A DNA stretch of 64,000 bases from Hyphomicrobium sp. MC1 (GCF_000253295.1 NC_015717.1:2356001-2420000), one strand, 5' to 3'. Counted from the stretch's first letter, positions 44,324 to 52,855 are shown. The notes: generated by a model not told the origin, from the sequence alone. Translations and numbers: made by a program.

Positions 44324-44917
44324 TCAAGCATCCTGGAATTGATTCAACAATGCGCCAATCTGGCGGCTTACGTCGGCGATCGGCGCCATGCCGTCGATCG
44401 ACTTCAGCAGCTTGTGAGCATAATAGTAACCAATGAGCGGCGCCGTCTCGCGGTAGTAAGCGATCAGGCGCGTTTTCAGGGCCTCGGCGTTGTCATCGGC
44501 GCGGACTGTGCCGCCTGCCGCAAGCGTTTCGCGAGCGCGGGTCTCGATCCGCTCGACGAGCTTGGTGTCGTCGACCTTCAGCTCGATCACGCAATCGATA
44601 TGGCGGTTTTTCGACTTCAGCAGATCGTCCAGCGCATCGGCCTGGGGCAGCGTGCGCGGAAAACCATCCAGAATGAAGCCCTTGGCGCAGTCCGGCTCGG
44701 AAATGCGGTCGGCGATGATGCCGATCACGATCTCGTCGCTGACGAGGCCGCCTTCCGCCATGATCTTCTTCGCCTTGAGGCCGACCGGCGTTCCGGCTTT
44801 CACGGCCGCGCGGAGCATATCGCCGGTGGAAAGCTGAGGCAGTCCGAGCTTCTCGGAAATGATCTGCGACTGCGTCCCTTTGCCCGCGCCTGGCGGGCCC
44901 AACAGCATCAGGATCAT
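44324..44917 (-). CDS. adk: Adenylate kinase (short-lid form)
   Basis: A 197-residue adenylate kinase (ATP + AMP = 2 ADP). The P-loop GPPGAGKGTQ, the AMP-binding STGDMLRAAV and GFILDGFPRTLPQA are intact. The LID region is short (TRARETLAAGGTVRADDN) and lacks the zinc-binding Cys insert of long forms, as is usual in alphaproteobacteria. The ATG overlaps the stop of secY by 4 bp, so the two are coupled. It is a common passenger in ribosomal operons after secY. Confidence 0.97.
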   Translation of the reverse strand: MILMLLGPPGAGKGTQSQIISEKLGLPQLSTGDMLRAAVKAGTPVGLKAKKIMAEGGLVSDEIVIGIIADRISEPDCAKGFILDGFPRTLPQADALDDLLKSKNRHIDCVIELKVDDTKLVERIETRARETLAAGGTVRADDNAEALKTRLIAYYRETAPLIGYYYAHKLLKSIDGMAPIADVSRQIGALLNQFQDA

Positions 44918-46257
44918 CGGCGCGCCCCGCGAAGCTTGGCCTTCTTGATGAGGCCTTCGTATTGCTGGGCGATCAGGTGGCTTTGGACCTGAGCGACAGT
45001 ATCCATCGTGACGCTGACGGCGATCAGCAGCGAGGTGCCACCGAAGTAGAGCGGGATGCCGGCGTAGGACGTCAGGATCTCAGGGAGAACGCAGACTGCT
45101 GCCAGATAGAGTGCGCCGACGACGGTGATGCGGGTCAGAACATAGTCGATATACTCGGCGGTCTTGTCCCCAGGGCGGATACCGGGCAGGAAGCCGCCGT
45201 ACTTGCGCAGATTGTCGGCCGTCTCCTTCGGGTTGATCACAACCGCGGTGTAGAAGAACGCGAAGAACAGGATCAGCAGCGCGTACACAAGCATGTGGAG
45301 CGGCTGGCCTGAACCGAGCGCGGCGACCGCCTCGTTGAGCCATTCCGGGCCCTGCCCTGCCGTAAACTGGGCAACCGTGATCGGCAGCAACAGCAGCGAC
45401 GAGGCGAAGATCGGCGGAATAACGCCCGACGAGTTGAGCTTCAGCGGCAAGTGCGAAGCCTCGCCCTGGAACATCTTGTTGCCGACCTGTCGCTTCGGAT
45501 ACTGGACGAGCAGACGCCGCTGGGCGCGCTCGAAGAAGACGATGGCCGCGACGACCGCCAGAGCGAGCGCCAGGAAGAACACGAGAATGCCAGGCGAGAT
45601 CGAGCCGGTACGCGACAGCTCGAAAAGTTGTACCAGCGCGCCCGGAAGGCCCGCTACGATACCGGCGAAGATGATCAGCGACGTGCCGTTACCGACGCCG
45701 CGCTGCGTGATCTGCTCGCCGAGCCACATCAGGAACACGGTACCGCCGACCAGCGTGATAACGGTCGTGGCGCGGAAGAACAGGCCGGGATCCATGACGA
45801 CAGCGCCGGCGGCGTTGCGCGAGCCTTCAAGACCGACGGCGATGCCGTAAGCCTGGAGCGCTGCGAGCACAACCGTCAGGTAGCGCGTATATTGGTTGAT
45901 CTGCTTGCGGCCCGCCTCACCCTCTTTCTTGAGGGCTTCGAGCTTCGGCGAAATCGAGCTCATCAACTGCATGATGATCGACGCCGAGATGTACGGCATG
46001 ATGTTCAGCGAGAAAATGGCGAGACGCTGAAGCGCACCGCCCGAGAACATGTTGAACATGCCGAGAATGCCGCCCGCCTGAGACTTGAAGGTCTCGGCGA
46101 ATGCGGCCGGATTGATGCCCGGCAGCGGAATGAACGTGCCCAGGCGGAAGACGATCAGCGCACCAAGCGTGAACCACAGGCGCCGCTTCAAATCCTCCGC
46201 CTTTGCGAAGGCGCTGAAATTCAGGTTCGAAGCAAGCTGCTCGGCAGCGGAAACCAT
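44914..46257 (-). CDS. secY: Protein translocase subunit SecY
   Basis: A 447-residue ten-helix channel subunit of the SecYEG translocon. The start MVSAAEQLASNLNFSAFAKAEDLKRRL, the plug helix region (FSGGALQRLAIFSLNIMPYISASI) and PLKLNSSGVIPPIFASSL are typical. Cytoplasmic loops carrying conserved Arg (QYPKRQVGNKM) contact SecA and ribosome. Order rplO-secY-adk matches the classical spc operon. Confidence 0.98.
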   Translation of the reverse strand: MVSAAEQLASNLNFSAFAKAEDLKRRLWFTLGALIVFRLGTFIPLPGINPAAFAETFKSQAGGILGMFNMFSGGALQRLAIFSLNIMPYISASIIMQLMSSISPKLEALKKEGEAGRKQINQYTRYLTVVLAALQAYGIAVGLEGSRNAAGAVVMDPGLFFRATTVITLVGGTVFLMWLGEQITQRGVGNGTSLIIFAGIVAGLPGALVQLFELSRTGSISPGILVFFLALALAVVAAIVFFERAQRRLLVQYPKRQVGNKMFQGEASHLPLKLNSSGVIPPIFASSLLLLPITVAQFTAGQGPEWLNEAVAALGSGQPLHMLVYALLILFFAFFYTAVVINPKETADNLRKYGGFLPGIRPGDKTAEYIDYVLTRITVVGALYLAAVCVLPEILTSYAGIPLYFGGTSLLIAVSVTMDTVAQVQSHLIAQQYEGLIKKAKLRGARR

Positions 46258-46393
46258 TGGTCTCTTCTCCTAACCGTTGTGGCGATGGCCGACAGGCCCA
46301 ACCACAACTTGGGTCCGGAACGCGCCGTTTCCAGTGCCTTCCAGCCTCGAACGCTCGGCCGGGACCAGTCCCCCGCTCCCGCCGGGCGCGCGA

Positions 46394-46948
46394 TTAATCT
46401 TCCGATTTCGCGGCGCCGGGCTTCTTGCCCTGAGCAGCCTTCTTGGCCTCTGACTTTTTCCGCTTTTCTTCGTCAGCGGCGATGACCTTCGGCTCGATCA
46501 GCGTGATCGTGCCACCGGCCTTCTCGATCGCTTCCTTCGCCTTGGCGGAAGCGTGGTTGACCGTGATCGAGATCTTGGCCTTGATCTCGCCGTCGCCCAG
46601 AAGGCGCAGGCCTTGCTTCGGGCGGCGAACGATGCCGGCCTCGATCAGCGTCGCAAGGTCAACGGGCTTGGAGCCGTCGAGACGCTTGTCTTCGATGGCC
46701 TGCTGCAGCGAGCCGACGTTGATCTCGTTGAAATCCTGCGGGCGCCACTTGTTGAAGCCGCGCTTCGGCAGACGACGATGCAACGGCATCTGGCCGCCTT
46801 CGAAGCCGCCGATCGCGACGCCGGTACGGGCCGTCTGGCCCTTGCCGCCGCGGCCACCCATCTTGCCGAGGCCCGAACCAATACCACGGCCGATGCGGAC
46901 GCGCGTTTTCTTGGCGCCGGGGTTGTCTTTAATGCCATTGAGCCGCAT
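46394..46948 (-). CDS. rplO: 50S ribosomal protein L15
   Basis: A 184-residue L15, a late-assembling 50S protein. Starts MRLNGIKDNPGAKKTRVRIGRGIGSGLGK with the Gly/Arg-rich N-terminus. It is about 40 residues longer than E. coli L15 because of a C-terminal K/A/E-rich tail (EEKRKKSEAKKAAQGKKP). Similar charged tails occur on L22, L5, S3 and L3 here. A repeat hairpin separates it from rpmD. Confidence 0.97.
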   Translation of the reverse strand: MRLNGIKDNPGAKKTRVRIGRGIGSGLGKMGGRGGKGQTARTGVAIGGFEGGQMPLHRRLPKRGFNKWRPQDFNEINVGSLQQAIEDKRLDGSKPVDLATLIEAGIVRRPKQGLRLLGDGEIKAKISITVNHASAKAKEAIEKAGGTITLIEPKVIAADEEKRKKSEAKKAAQGKKPGAAKSED

Positions 46949-46972
46949 GGGACCCAGATCCTTCTTTGCTTG

Positions 46973-47011
46973 CGCTCGGCGACTCCCGTTCCGGGAGCCG
47001 GCCGCCGAGCG
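46973..47011. repeat. Two-tier hairpin between rpmD and rplO (copy f)
   Basis: A perfect outer stem CGCTCGGCG (46973-46981)/CGCCGAGCG (47003-47011) and a perfect inner CTCCCG-TTC-CGGGAG, with AGCCGGCC on the right. It is in the middle of the spc operon, so read-through must occur unless it is a processing or regulatory site. Confidence 0.65.
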
Positions 47012-47014
47012 AGG

Positions 47015-47203
47015 TTATTTCCCTTCTTCGACCTGGACGAGATGCTGAACTTTCTTCAGCATGCCGCGGACGGCCGGGGTATCTTCGAGCGTCGAGGTGC
47101 GACCGAGCTTGTTCAGCCCGAGGCCGATCAGCGTCTCAGCCTGCCGCTCGGGGCGCCGGTTGGGGCTGCGCACCTGCTTCAGCGTGATCGTTTTCTTCGA
47201 CAT
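47015..47203 (-). CDS. rpmD: 50S ribosomal protein L30
   Basis: A 62-residue L30. MSKKTITLKQVRSPNRRPERQAETLIGLGLNKL matches the conserved GLGLxxxxxxxxL pattern. Small, basic, binding 23S rRNA domain II near L13 and L15. Located in its standard place between rpsE and rplO. Confidence 0.96.
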   Translation of the reverse strand: MSKKTITLKQVRSPNRRPERQAETLIGLGLNKLGRTSTLEDTPAVRGMLKKVQHLVQVEEGK

Positions 47204-47267
47204 GTCGTAACCTCAAAATCCCATAGCAAAGCGGCACGGCGCAACCGGCCGCTTTCGTTGTTCTCTA

Positions 47268-47843
47268 TCAGACGTCGGCGCCGGCTTCGGCAATCGACGA
47301 GCCGTCGCGACGGCGCGATACGATATCGGAAACCTTCTTGTTGCGACGAGCTGCGACGCCGCGCGGGTTTTCCTGGGCCTTCAGCGCGTCGAACGTGGCG
47401 CGAACGACGTTGTAAGGGTTCGTCGAGCCCATCGACTTCGCGACGATGTCGTGAACGCCGACCATCTCGAAGACGGCGCGCATTGCACCACCGGCGATGA
47501 TACCCGTACCGGCCGGAGCCGAGCGCAGGATCACCTTACCCGAGCCGTGACGGCCGACGCTGTCGTGATGAAGCGTGCGAGCGTCGCGCAGCGGCACGCG
47601 GAGAAGGTTGCGCTTGGCGCCTTCCGTTGCCTTGCGGATCGCTTCCGGCACTTCACGCGCCTTGCCGTGGCCGAAACCGACGCGGCCCTTCAGGTCGCCG
47701 ACGACGACCAGCGCAGCGAAGCCGAAGCGCTTACCGCCCTTGACGACCTTCGCAACGCGATTGATGTGCACGAGCTTATCGGAAAACTCGCTATCGCGTT
47801 CCTCGCGGTCTCTGCCACGCTCTCTCTGGGGTCCACGTGCCAC
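47268..47843 (-). CDS. rpsE: 30S ribosomal protein S5
   Basis: A 191-residue S5, part of the mRNA entry site and accuracy centre. The dsRNA-binding-like KLVHINRVAKVVKGGKRFGFAALVVVGD and GKAREVPEAIRKATEGAKRN segments are conserved. An N-terminal Arg/Glu-rich extension (MARGPQRERGRDREERDSEFS) is longer than in E. coli, and the C-terminal tail is RR-rich. Spectinomycin-contact residues in the VVKGGKR loop appear wild type. Confidence 0.97.
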   Translation of the reverse strand: MARGPQRERGRDREERDSEFSDKLVHINRVAKVVKGGKRFGFAALVVVGDLKGRVGFGHGKAREVPEAIRKATEGAKRNLLRVPLRDARTLHHDSVGRHGSGKVILRSAPAGTGIIAGGAMRAVFEMVGVHDIVAKSMGSTNPYNVVRATFDALKAQENPRGVAARRNKKVSDIVSRRRDGSSIAEAGADV

Positions 47844-47867
47844 GATCTAGTTCCTCTCGAGTATCTC

Positions 47868-48230
47868 TTAAAACTTCAGACCGCCTTCACGGGCGGCATC
47901 GGCGAGCGCCTTGACGCGCCCATGAAAAAGGAAGCTGCCGCGATCGAAAACGACCTCGGTGACGCCAGCCTTGACAGCGCGTTCTGCAACGAGCTTGCCG
48001 ATGGCTGCAGCGGCCGCCTTGTCGGCGCCGGTCTTCAGCGTACCCTTGACGTCCTTCTCGAGCGTCGAGGCAGCGGCGAGCGTTACGCCCTTCACGTCGT
48101 CGATCACCTGAGCGTAGATGTTCTCCGACGAGCGGTGAACAGAAAGCCGGGGGCGGCCGTTGGAGGCTGCCTTGACGGCACGGCGAACGCGCGCACGGCG
48201 GTTCGCAAGTTTTTGGTTCATATTGGCCAT
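47868..48230 (-). CDS. rplR: 50S ribosomal protein L18
   Basis: A 120-residue L18, which binds 5S rRNA with L5 and helps place the central protuberance. RRARVRRAVKAASNGRPRLSVHRSSENIYAQVIDD and the end FDRGSFLFHGRVKALADAAREGGLKF are the family pattern. An alternative start is MNQKLANR, three codons in. Confidence 0.96.
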   Translation of the reverse strand: MANMNQKLANRRARVRRAVKAASNGRPRLSVHRSSENIYAQVIDDVKGVTLAAASTLEKDVKGTLKTGADKAAAAAIGKLVAERAVKAGVTEVVFDRGSFLFHGRVKALADAAREGGLKF

Positions 48231-48241
48231 CGGTGCCGATC

Positions 48242-48784
48242 CTACTTCTTCTTACCTTCCTTGCGGAGGATGTATTCGCCTTTATAACGCACACCCTTGC
48301 CCTGGTAAGGCTCAGGCTTGCGGGAGGCGCGGATGACGGATGCCACCTGGCCGACCGCCTGCTTGTCGATGCCGGAAACGTTGACCAGTTCCTGCTTGGC
48401 GCCGCCAACCTTGACCTCGACACCGGCCGGAATCTTCAGCACGACGTCGTGGCTGTAGCCGACCGAAAGGGTCAGCGTATCCTTGCCCTTCATGGACGCC
48501 TTGAAGCCAACGCCATGGATTTCGAGATCCTGGCTGTAGCCGTCCGTCACGCCCTTGATGAGGTTCGCGATCTGAGTGCGCGACATGCCCCACTTCGAGC
48601 GTGCAAGTTTGGTGTCTTCGAGAAGGCTGACGTCGATGCCTTCGTCCGTTCTCTGAACCTTCAAAGCGTCGGGAACAACAAAGGCGAGTTCGCCCTTGGG
48701 TCCCTTCATCTTGACGGTCTGACCGGTGATCGTCGCCGTTACGTTCGACGGGACCGGAACGGGTTTCTTACCGATGCGCGACAT
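48242..48784 (-). CDS. rplF: 50S ribosomal protein L6
   Basis: A 180-residue L6 with two similar domains. Starts MSRIGKKPVPVPSNVTATITGQTVKMKGPKGEL; the second domain ends EPYQGKGVRYKGEYILRKEGKKK, the canonical C-terminus near the factor-binding region. Length normal (176-180). Confidence 0.97.
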   Translation of the reverse strand: MSRIGKKPVPVPSNVTATITGQTVKMKGPKGELAFVVPDALKVQRTDEGIDVSLLEDTKLARSKWGMSRTQIANLIKGVTDGYSQDLEIHGVGFKASMKGKDTLTLSVGYSHDVVLKIPAGVEVKVGGAKQELVNVSGIDKQAVGQVASVIRASRKPEPYQGKGVRYKGEYILRKEGKKK

Positions 48785-48826
48785 GGCTTCTTCAAACCTT
48801 GTTTCGCCGAGGCCAAAGCCCCAGCC

Positions 48827-49225
48827 TTAGAAAATACTGCAGATGACTTCGCCGCCGACGTTGGCTTCGCGCGCCTTCGTGTCCGACATGACGCCCTTCG
48901 GCGTGGACAGAATGGCGACGCCGAGGCCGTTGGCGACCGTCGGGATACCCTTCACGGGCGAATAAACGCGGCGGCCCGGCTTCGAGATACGCTCGATCTC
49001 ACGGATGGCCGGCTGGCCATTGTAATACTTGAGCTCGATCTCGAACTGAGGGAGTTCGCCCTTCATTTCGACGCGGCTATAGCCACGGATGTAGCCTTCC
49101 TCGGCGAGAACGTCGAGGACGCGCGCGCGGAGGTTCGAGGCCGGGGTCGCAACCTTCGGACGGCGACGCATCTGGGCGTTCCGGATGCGAGTGAGCATAT
49201 CGCCGATGGGATCATTCACGGACAT
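48827..49225 (-). CDS. rpsH: 30S ribosomal protein S8
   Basis: A 132-residue S8 of the small-subunit body, which in E. coli also represses the spc operon by binding the mRNA. MSVNDPIGDMLTRIRNAQMRRRPKVATPASNLRARVL and the C-terminal STPKGVMSDTKAREANVGGEVICSIF are conserved. Whether it autoregulates here cannot be read from sequence alone. Confidence 0.97.
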   Translation of the reverse strand: MSVNDPIGDMLTRIRNAQMRRRPKVATPASNLRARVLDVLAEEGYIRGYSRVEMKGELPQFEIELKYYNGQPAIREIERISKPGRRVYSPVKGIPTVANGLGVAILSTPKGVMSDTKAREANVGGEVICSIF

Positions 49226-49237
49226 TGATGCTTCCTC

Positions 49238-49543
49238 TTACCAGCTCGACTTGACCATGCCCGGGATGCGGCCCTGGCTCGCCAGCTCGCGGAGCTGGTT
49301 GCGGCACATCTTGAGCTTGCGGTAGTTGCCGCGCGGGCGGCCGGTGATCTCGCAGCGATTGCGGATGCGAACCTTCGAGCCGTTACGGGGCATCTCGGCC
49401 AGCTTCAGGCGGGCAGCGAAACGCTCTTCCGGCGTCTTGGTCTTGTCCTTAGCGAGCAGCTTGAGGCGCTTACGCTTCGGGGCTTGCTCCGCCACCATCT
49501 TGCGGCGGCGGTTGTTCTTTTCGATCGAACTGACTTTTGCCAT
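49238..49543 (-). CDS. rpsN: 30S ribosomal protein S14 (zinc-independent type)
   Basis: A 101-residue S14. The long form without a CxxC-CxxC zinc knuckle, as in E. coli: MAKVSSIEKNNRRRKM, then RNRCEITGRPRGNYRKLKMCRNQLRELASQGRIPGMVKSSW. The single C/H pairs do not form a full zinc site. Located between rplE and rpsH. Confidence 0.97.
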   Translation of the reverse strand: MAKVSSIEKNNRRRKMVAEQAPKRKRLKLLAKDKTKTPEERFAARLKLAEMPRNGSKVRIRNRCEITGRPRGNYRKLKMCRNQLRELASQGRIPGMVKSSW

Positions 49544-49587
49544 TTCTTCTCCTCCAAAGGCCTTTCGGCTTTGAGTGCCGAGGTCCT

Positions 49588-50262
49588 CTAGCTACGGAAC
49601 GGGAAGTTGAAGCCCTTGAGCAATTCACGGGCTTCGTCATCGGTCTTGGCCGACGTGCAAACGATCACGTCGAGGCCCAAAACGTTGTCGACTTTGTCGT
49701 AGTCGATTTCAGGGAACACGAGATGCTCCTTCAGGCCGGTCGCGTAGTTGCCGCGGCCATCGAAGCTCTTCGGGTTCAGACCACGGAAGTCCTTCACGCG
49801 CGGCAGCGCGATCGTGACGAACCGGTCGAGGAATTCGTACATGCGGTCGCCGCGGAGCGTCACCTTGGCGCCGATCGCCATGCCTTCGCGCAGCTTGTAC
49901 GTTGCGATGGCCTTGCGGGCGCGGGTAACGACCGGCTTCTGACCGGCGATGAGCGCGAGATCGGCAGCGGCGACGTCAACTTTCTTGCGATCGTTGACGG
50001 CTTCGCCAACGCCCATGTTGATGACGACTTTTTCGATCTTCGGAATCTGCATCACGTTGGCGTAGCCGAACTTCTCTTTGAGAGCGTTGCGGACGACCTT
50101 CTCGTAATGCGATTTCATGCGCGGCTTGTAATCGGCCGGACGCGGCGCAGCAGGAGCACGCGGTTCGGACGAAGCGGCCTTCTTGTCGGCCTTCGCCTTC
50201 TTGTCACCGCCCTGGGCGGCGCCGCCCTGCGGCTTCACGGATTTTTTTTCTTCCTTAGCCAT
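49588..50262 (-). CDS. rplE: 50S ribosomal protein L5 with long N-terminal extension
   Basis: A 224-residue L5 (usual size 178-186). The L5 core begins near residue 45 (DYKPRMKSHYEKVVRNALKEKFG, ANVMQIPKIEKVVINMGVGEA). The first 44 residues are a K/A/G/P-rich charged extension (GGDKKAKADKKAASSEPRA). L5 binds 5S rRNA and contacts the P-site tRNA. No alternate ATG lies at the core's start, and the extension begins just after rplX, so it appears genuine. Confidence 0.95.
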   Translation of the reverse strand: MAKEEKKSVKPQGGAAQGGDKKAKADKKAASSEPRAPAAPRPADYKPRMKSHYEKVVRNALKEKFGYANVMQIPKIEKVVINMGVGEAVNDRKKVDVAAADLALIAGQKPVVTRARKAIATYKLREGMAIGAKVTLRGDRMYEFLDRFVTIALPRVKDFRGLNPKSFDGRGNYATGLKEHLVFPEIDYDKVDNVLGLDVIVCTSAKTDDEARELLKGFNFPFRS

Positions 50263-50265
50263 GGC

Positions 50266-50592
50266 TTAGTTCTTCTCCGGGATCTGCTCGCCCGAGCGCT
50301 TCGCGACGCGGACCTTCTTGCCATCGGCGAGGACCTTGAAGCCAACGCGGGTCGGCTTGCCGTCCTTGGGATCCTCGAGCGCGATGTTCGAGAGGTCGAT
50401 CGGACCTTCCTTGGAAATGATGCCGCCTTCCTGGGTCGCCGACTGGCGCTGGTGACGGCGCACCATGTTGACGCCACGCACGAGGGCGCGGTGCTCTTTC
50501 GGGCGAACCTCGATCACCTCACCGCGCTTGCCTTTGTCGCGGCCGGCGAGGACGACGACGTTGTCGCCCTTCTTGATTTTAAAAGCCGACAT
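50266..50592 (-). CDS. rplX: 50S ribosomal protein L24
   Basis: A 108-residue L24, the KOW-domain assembly initiator of the 50S subunit. KIKKGDNVVVLAGRDKGKRGEVIEV is the KOW motif; GVNMVRRHQRQSATQEGGIISKEGPIDLSNIAL follows. Its ATG overlaps the rplN stop by one base, so the pair is coupled. Confidence 0.96.
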   Translation of the reverse strand: MSAFKIKKGDNVVVLAGRDKGKRGEVIEVRPKEHRALVRGVNMVRRHQRQSATQEGGIISKEGPIDLSNIALEDPKDGKPTRVGFKVLADGKKVRVAKRSGEQIPEKN

Positions 50593-50960
50593 CAGAGGAC
50601 CTCCGGCGCAAGCGATACGATCTTCATGTGGTTCTTGGCGCGAAGCTCACGCGTCACGGGTCCGAAGATGCGGGTGCCGACGGGTTCGCCGTTGGCATTG
50701 ACCAGCACAGCGGCGTTGCGATCGAAGCGGATCAGCGAACCGTCGGCGCGGCGGATACCCTTCGCGACGCGGACGATGACAGCCTTCATCACCTGGCCCT
50801 TCTTGACGCGACCCTTCGGGATCGCCTCCTTGACGGAGACGACGATGGTATCACCCACCGTCGCGTACTTGCGCTTCGAGCCACCCAGCACCTTGATGCA
50901 CTGGACGCGGCGCGCGCCAGAATTGTCGGCGACGTCGAGATTGCTCTCCATCTGGATCAT
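50592..50960 (-). CDS. rplN: 50S ribosomal protein L14
   Basis: A 122-residue L14, a central bridge protein (B8/B5) next to L19. MIQMESNLDVADNSGARRVQCIKVLGGSKRKYATVGD and the end PVTRELRAKNHMKIVSLAPEVL are canonical. It opens the spc-type section after a 163-bp spacer. Confidence 0.97.
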   Translation of the reverse strand: MIQMESNLDVADNSGARRVQCIKVLGGSKRKYATVGDTIVVSVKEAIPKGRVKKGQVMKAVIVRVAKGIRRADGSLIRFDRNAAVLVNANGEPVGTRIFGPVTRELRAKNHMKIVSLAPEVL

Positions 50961-51123
50961 CGCGTCATTCCTTCTCTCATGGCTTCGAGAGGCATACTCT
51001 CCAAGCCCATCTCATCATTTTCCCAACCGGCTCGCGGGGTCTTGGGGCAATTCCCAACTCTCCGACGGCCTGAAAGGCGCTCTACGTAAGCGTTCGATCG
51101 CTTAGCGAAGCGAGGCTTATGCC
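50961..51123 (-). other. S17-L14 spacer at the S10/spc boundary, with hairpins
   Basis: The largest gap within the ribosomal block. GAGGC-TTAT-GCCTC (51112-51125) overlaps the rpsQ stop codon, and TAAGCG-TTCGAT-CGCTTA (51087-51104) follows on the transcript. These may be a partial terminator or processing site at the historical boundary of the S10 and spc operons. Confidence 0.4.
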
Positions 51124-51354
51124 TCAATTCGCGACGGCAATCCAACGTTTGTTCTTGGAGATCGGCCGGGTCTCTTGAATTTCGACCTGGTCGCCTACCT
51201 TGAACGAATTCGATTCATCGTGAGCGTGGTACTTCTTCGTACGACGCACGGTCTTCTTCAGCAGCGGATGGGTGTAGCGACGCTCAACCTGAACGACGAT
51301 GGTCTTGTCGTTCTTGTCAGATACCACGACACCCTGCAGCACGCGCTTCGGCAT
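51124..51354 (-). CDS. rpsQ: 30S ribosomal protein S17
   Basis: A 76-residue S17, a primary 16S-binding OB-fold protein. MPKRVLQGVVVSDKNDKTIVVQVERRYTHPLLKKTVRRTKKYHAHDE and the GDQVEIQETRPISKNKRW end are conserved. It is slightly shorter than in E. coli (84). Confidence 0.96.
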   Translation of the reverse strand: MPKRVLQGVVVSDKNDKTIVVQVERRYTHPLLKKTVRRTKKYHAHDESNSFKVGDQVEIQETRPISKNKRWIAVAN

Positions 51355-51368
51355 AATCTCGTTCTCCC

Positions 51369-51575
51369 TTACGCGCCTTTTTTGACGCTGCCACCGCGCC
51401 GGGCAACGGCTGCGGTCTTGACGCGCGCGATGTCACGGCGGACCGTCCGGATGCGCGCGGTGTTCTCGAGCTGGCCCGAGGCCTTCTGAAAGCGCAGGTT
51501 GAACTGCTCCTTCTTCAGCTTCGCCAGCTGGTCGTCGAGCTGATCGATCGACATGCCCTTGAAATCATCGGCCAT
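51369..51575 (-). CDS. rpmC: 50S ribosomal protein L29
   Basis: A 68-residue helical L29 near the peptide exit tunnel, a docking site for trigger factor and SRP with L23. Sequence MADDFKGMSIDQLDDQLAKLKKEQFNLRFQKASGQLENTARIRTVRRDIARVKT is typical. Confidence 0.96.
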   Translation of the reverse strand: MADDFKGMSIDQLDDQLAKLKKEQFNLRFQKASGQLENTARIRTVRRDIARVKTAAVARRGGSVKKGA

Positions 51576-51591
51576 GACTGTTCCTCAACTC

Positions 51592-52002
51592 CTATTCAAT
51601 TCGCGTAATGACGCGGCATTTGATCGGCAGCTTCGCAGCACCGAGCGCAAGCGCTTCTTTGGCGACCTGGGGGTTCAAACCGCCAAGCTCGAAAATAATA
51701 CGGCCCGGCTTCACGCGCGCCACCCAGAGCTCGGGCGAACCCTTGCCGGAGCCCATACGGACTTCGGCAGGCTTCTTCGACACCGGCACGTCCGGGAAGA
51801 TGCGCAGCCACATGCGGCCAGCGCGCTTCGTATGACGAGCGATGGCCCGGCGTGCGGCTTCGATCTGACGAGCGGTGAGACGCTCGGGCTCCATGGCCTT
51901 GAGGCCCACTTCGCCGTAAGCGAGCGTGGTGCCCGACTTCGCGACGCCGTGGATGCGGCCCTTGAACTGTTTGCGGAACTTCGTCCGTTTCGGTTGCAGC
52001 AT
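51592..52002 (-). CDS. rplP: 50S ribosomal protein L16
   Basis: A 136-residue L16, late-assembling and important for tRNA positioning. MLQPKRTKFRKQFKGRIHGVAKSGTTLAYGEVGLKA, then GRMWLRIFPDVPVSKKPAEVRMGSGKGSPELWVA, with the conserved GSGKG loop. Length normal. Confidence 0.97.
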   Translation of the reverse strand: MLQPKRTKFRKQFKGRIHGVAKSGTTLAYGEVGLKAMEPERLTARQIEAARRAIARHTKRAGRMWLRIFPDVPVSKKPAEVRMGSGKGSPELWVARVKPGRIIFELGGLNPQVAKEALALGAAKLPIKCRVITRIE

Positions 52003-52020
52003 TGTGTGCCTCTGAATTCC

Positions 52021-52854
52021 TTACGCTTCGGGCGCCGACGGAGTAGCGTCGGAAGCGGCCGGTGCGTTGCCGCCACCCGCGCCACCACGTCCACCACCGC
52101 CGCCACGTCCACCGCGGCCCGGACGACGATCACGACGATCCTGACGGTCGCCATCGTCACGACGCGGACGCGGAGCGCCGCTCTCTTGCATTTCCGTGAG
52201 CTTCTTGTCGGAGGCCATCGGATCGTGCTCGATGATCTCGCCTTTGAAGACCCACACCTTGATGCCGATGATGCCGTAAGCGGTGCGTGCAACGCCGTAG
52301 CCGAAATCGATGTCGGCGCGAAGCGTGTGCAGCGGCACGCGGCCTTCGCGGTACCACTCAGTACGGGCGATTTCAGCGCCACCCAAACGGCCGGCGACGT
52401 TGATACGGATACCGACGGCGCCGAGACGGAGAGCCGACTGAACGGCACGCTTCATCGCACGGCGGAACGCGACGCGGCGTTCGAGCTGCTGGGCGATGCC
52501 CTCGGCGATCAGCGTAGCGTCGATTTCCGGCTTGCGGATCTCGAGGATGTTCAGGTGAACTTCCGAGCTCGTCAGTTTCGCGAGGTCAGCGCGCAGGCGT
52601 TCGATCTTCTCGCCCTTCTTGCCGATCAGGATGCCGGGACGCGCCGTCATGACGGTGACGCGGCACTTCTTGTGCGGACGCTCGATGACGACCTTCGAGA
52701 TGCCGGCTTCGCGCTGCTCTTTCATGATGTGCGCGCGGATGGCCCGATCTTCATGAAGCAGCTTGCCGTATTCGCCACGAGCGGCGAACCAGCGGCTGTC
52801 CCAGGTCCGGTTTATGCCAACGCGAAGGCCGACGGGATTGACTTTTTGACCCAT
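52021..52854 (-). CDS. rpsC: 30S ribosomal protein S3 with Arg/Gly-rich tail
   Basis: A 277-residue S3 (E. coli 233). The KH domain (GKKGEKIERLRADLAKL, GIRINVAGRLGGAEIARTEWYREGRVPLHTLRADIDFGYG) belongs to the mRNA-entry helicase site. The C-terminal 60 residues are an RGG-like tail (RRDDGDRQDRRDRRPGRGGRGGGGGRGG then APAASDATPSAPEA), longer than in most relatives I recall. Confidence 0.96.
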   Translation of the reverse strand: MGQKVNPVGLRVGINRTWDSRWFAARGEYGKLLHEDRAIRAHIMKEQREAGISKVVIERPHKKCRVTVMTARPGILIGKKGEKIERLRADLAKLTSSEVHLNILEIRKPEIDATLIAEGIAQQLERRVAFRRAMKRAVQSALRLGAVGIRINVAGRLGGAEIARTEWYREGRVPLHTLRADIDFGYGVARTAYGIIGIKVWVFKGEIIEHDPMASDKKLTEMQESGAPRPRRDDGDRQDRRDRRPGRGGRGGGGGRGGAGGGNAPAASDATPSAPEA

Positions 52855-52855
52855 A

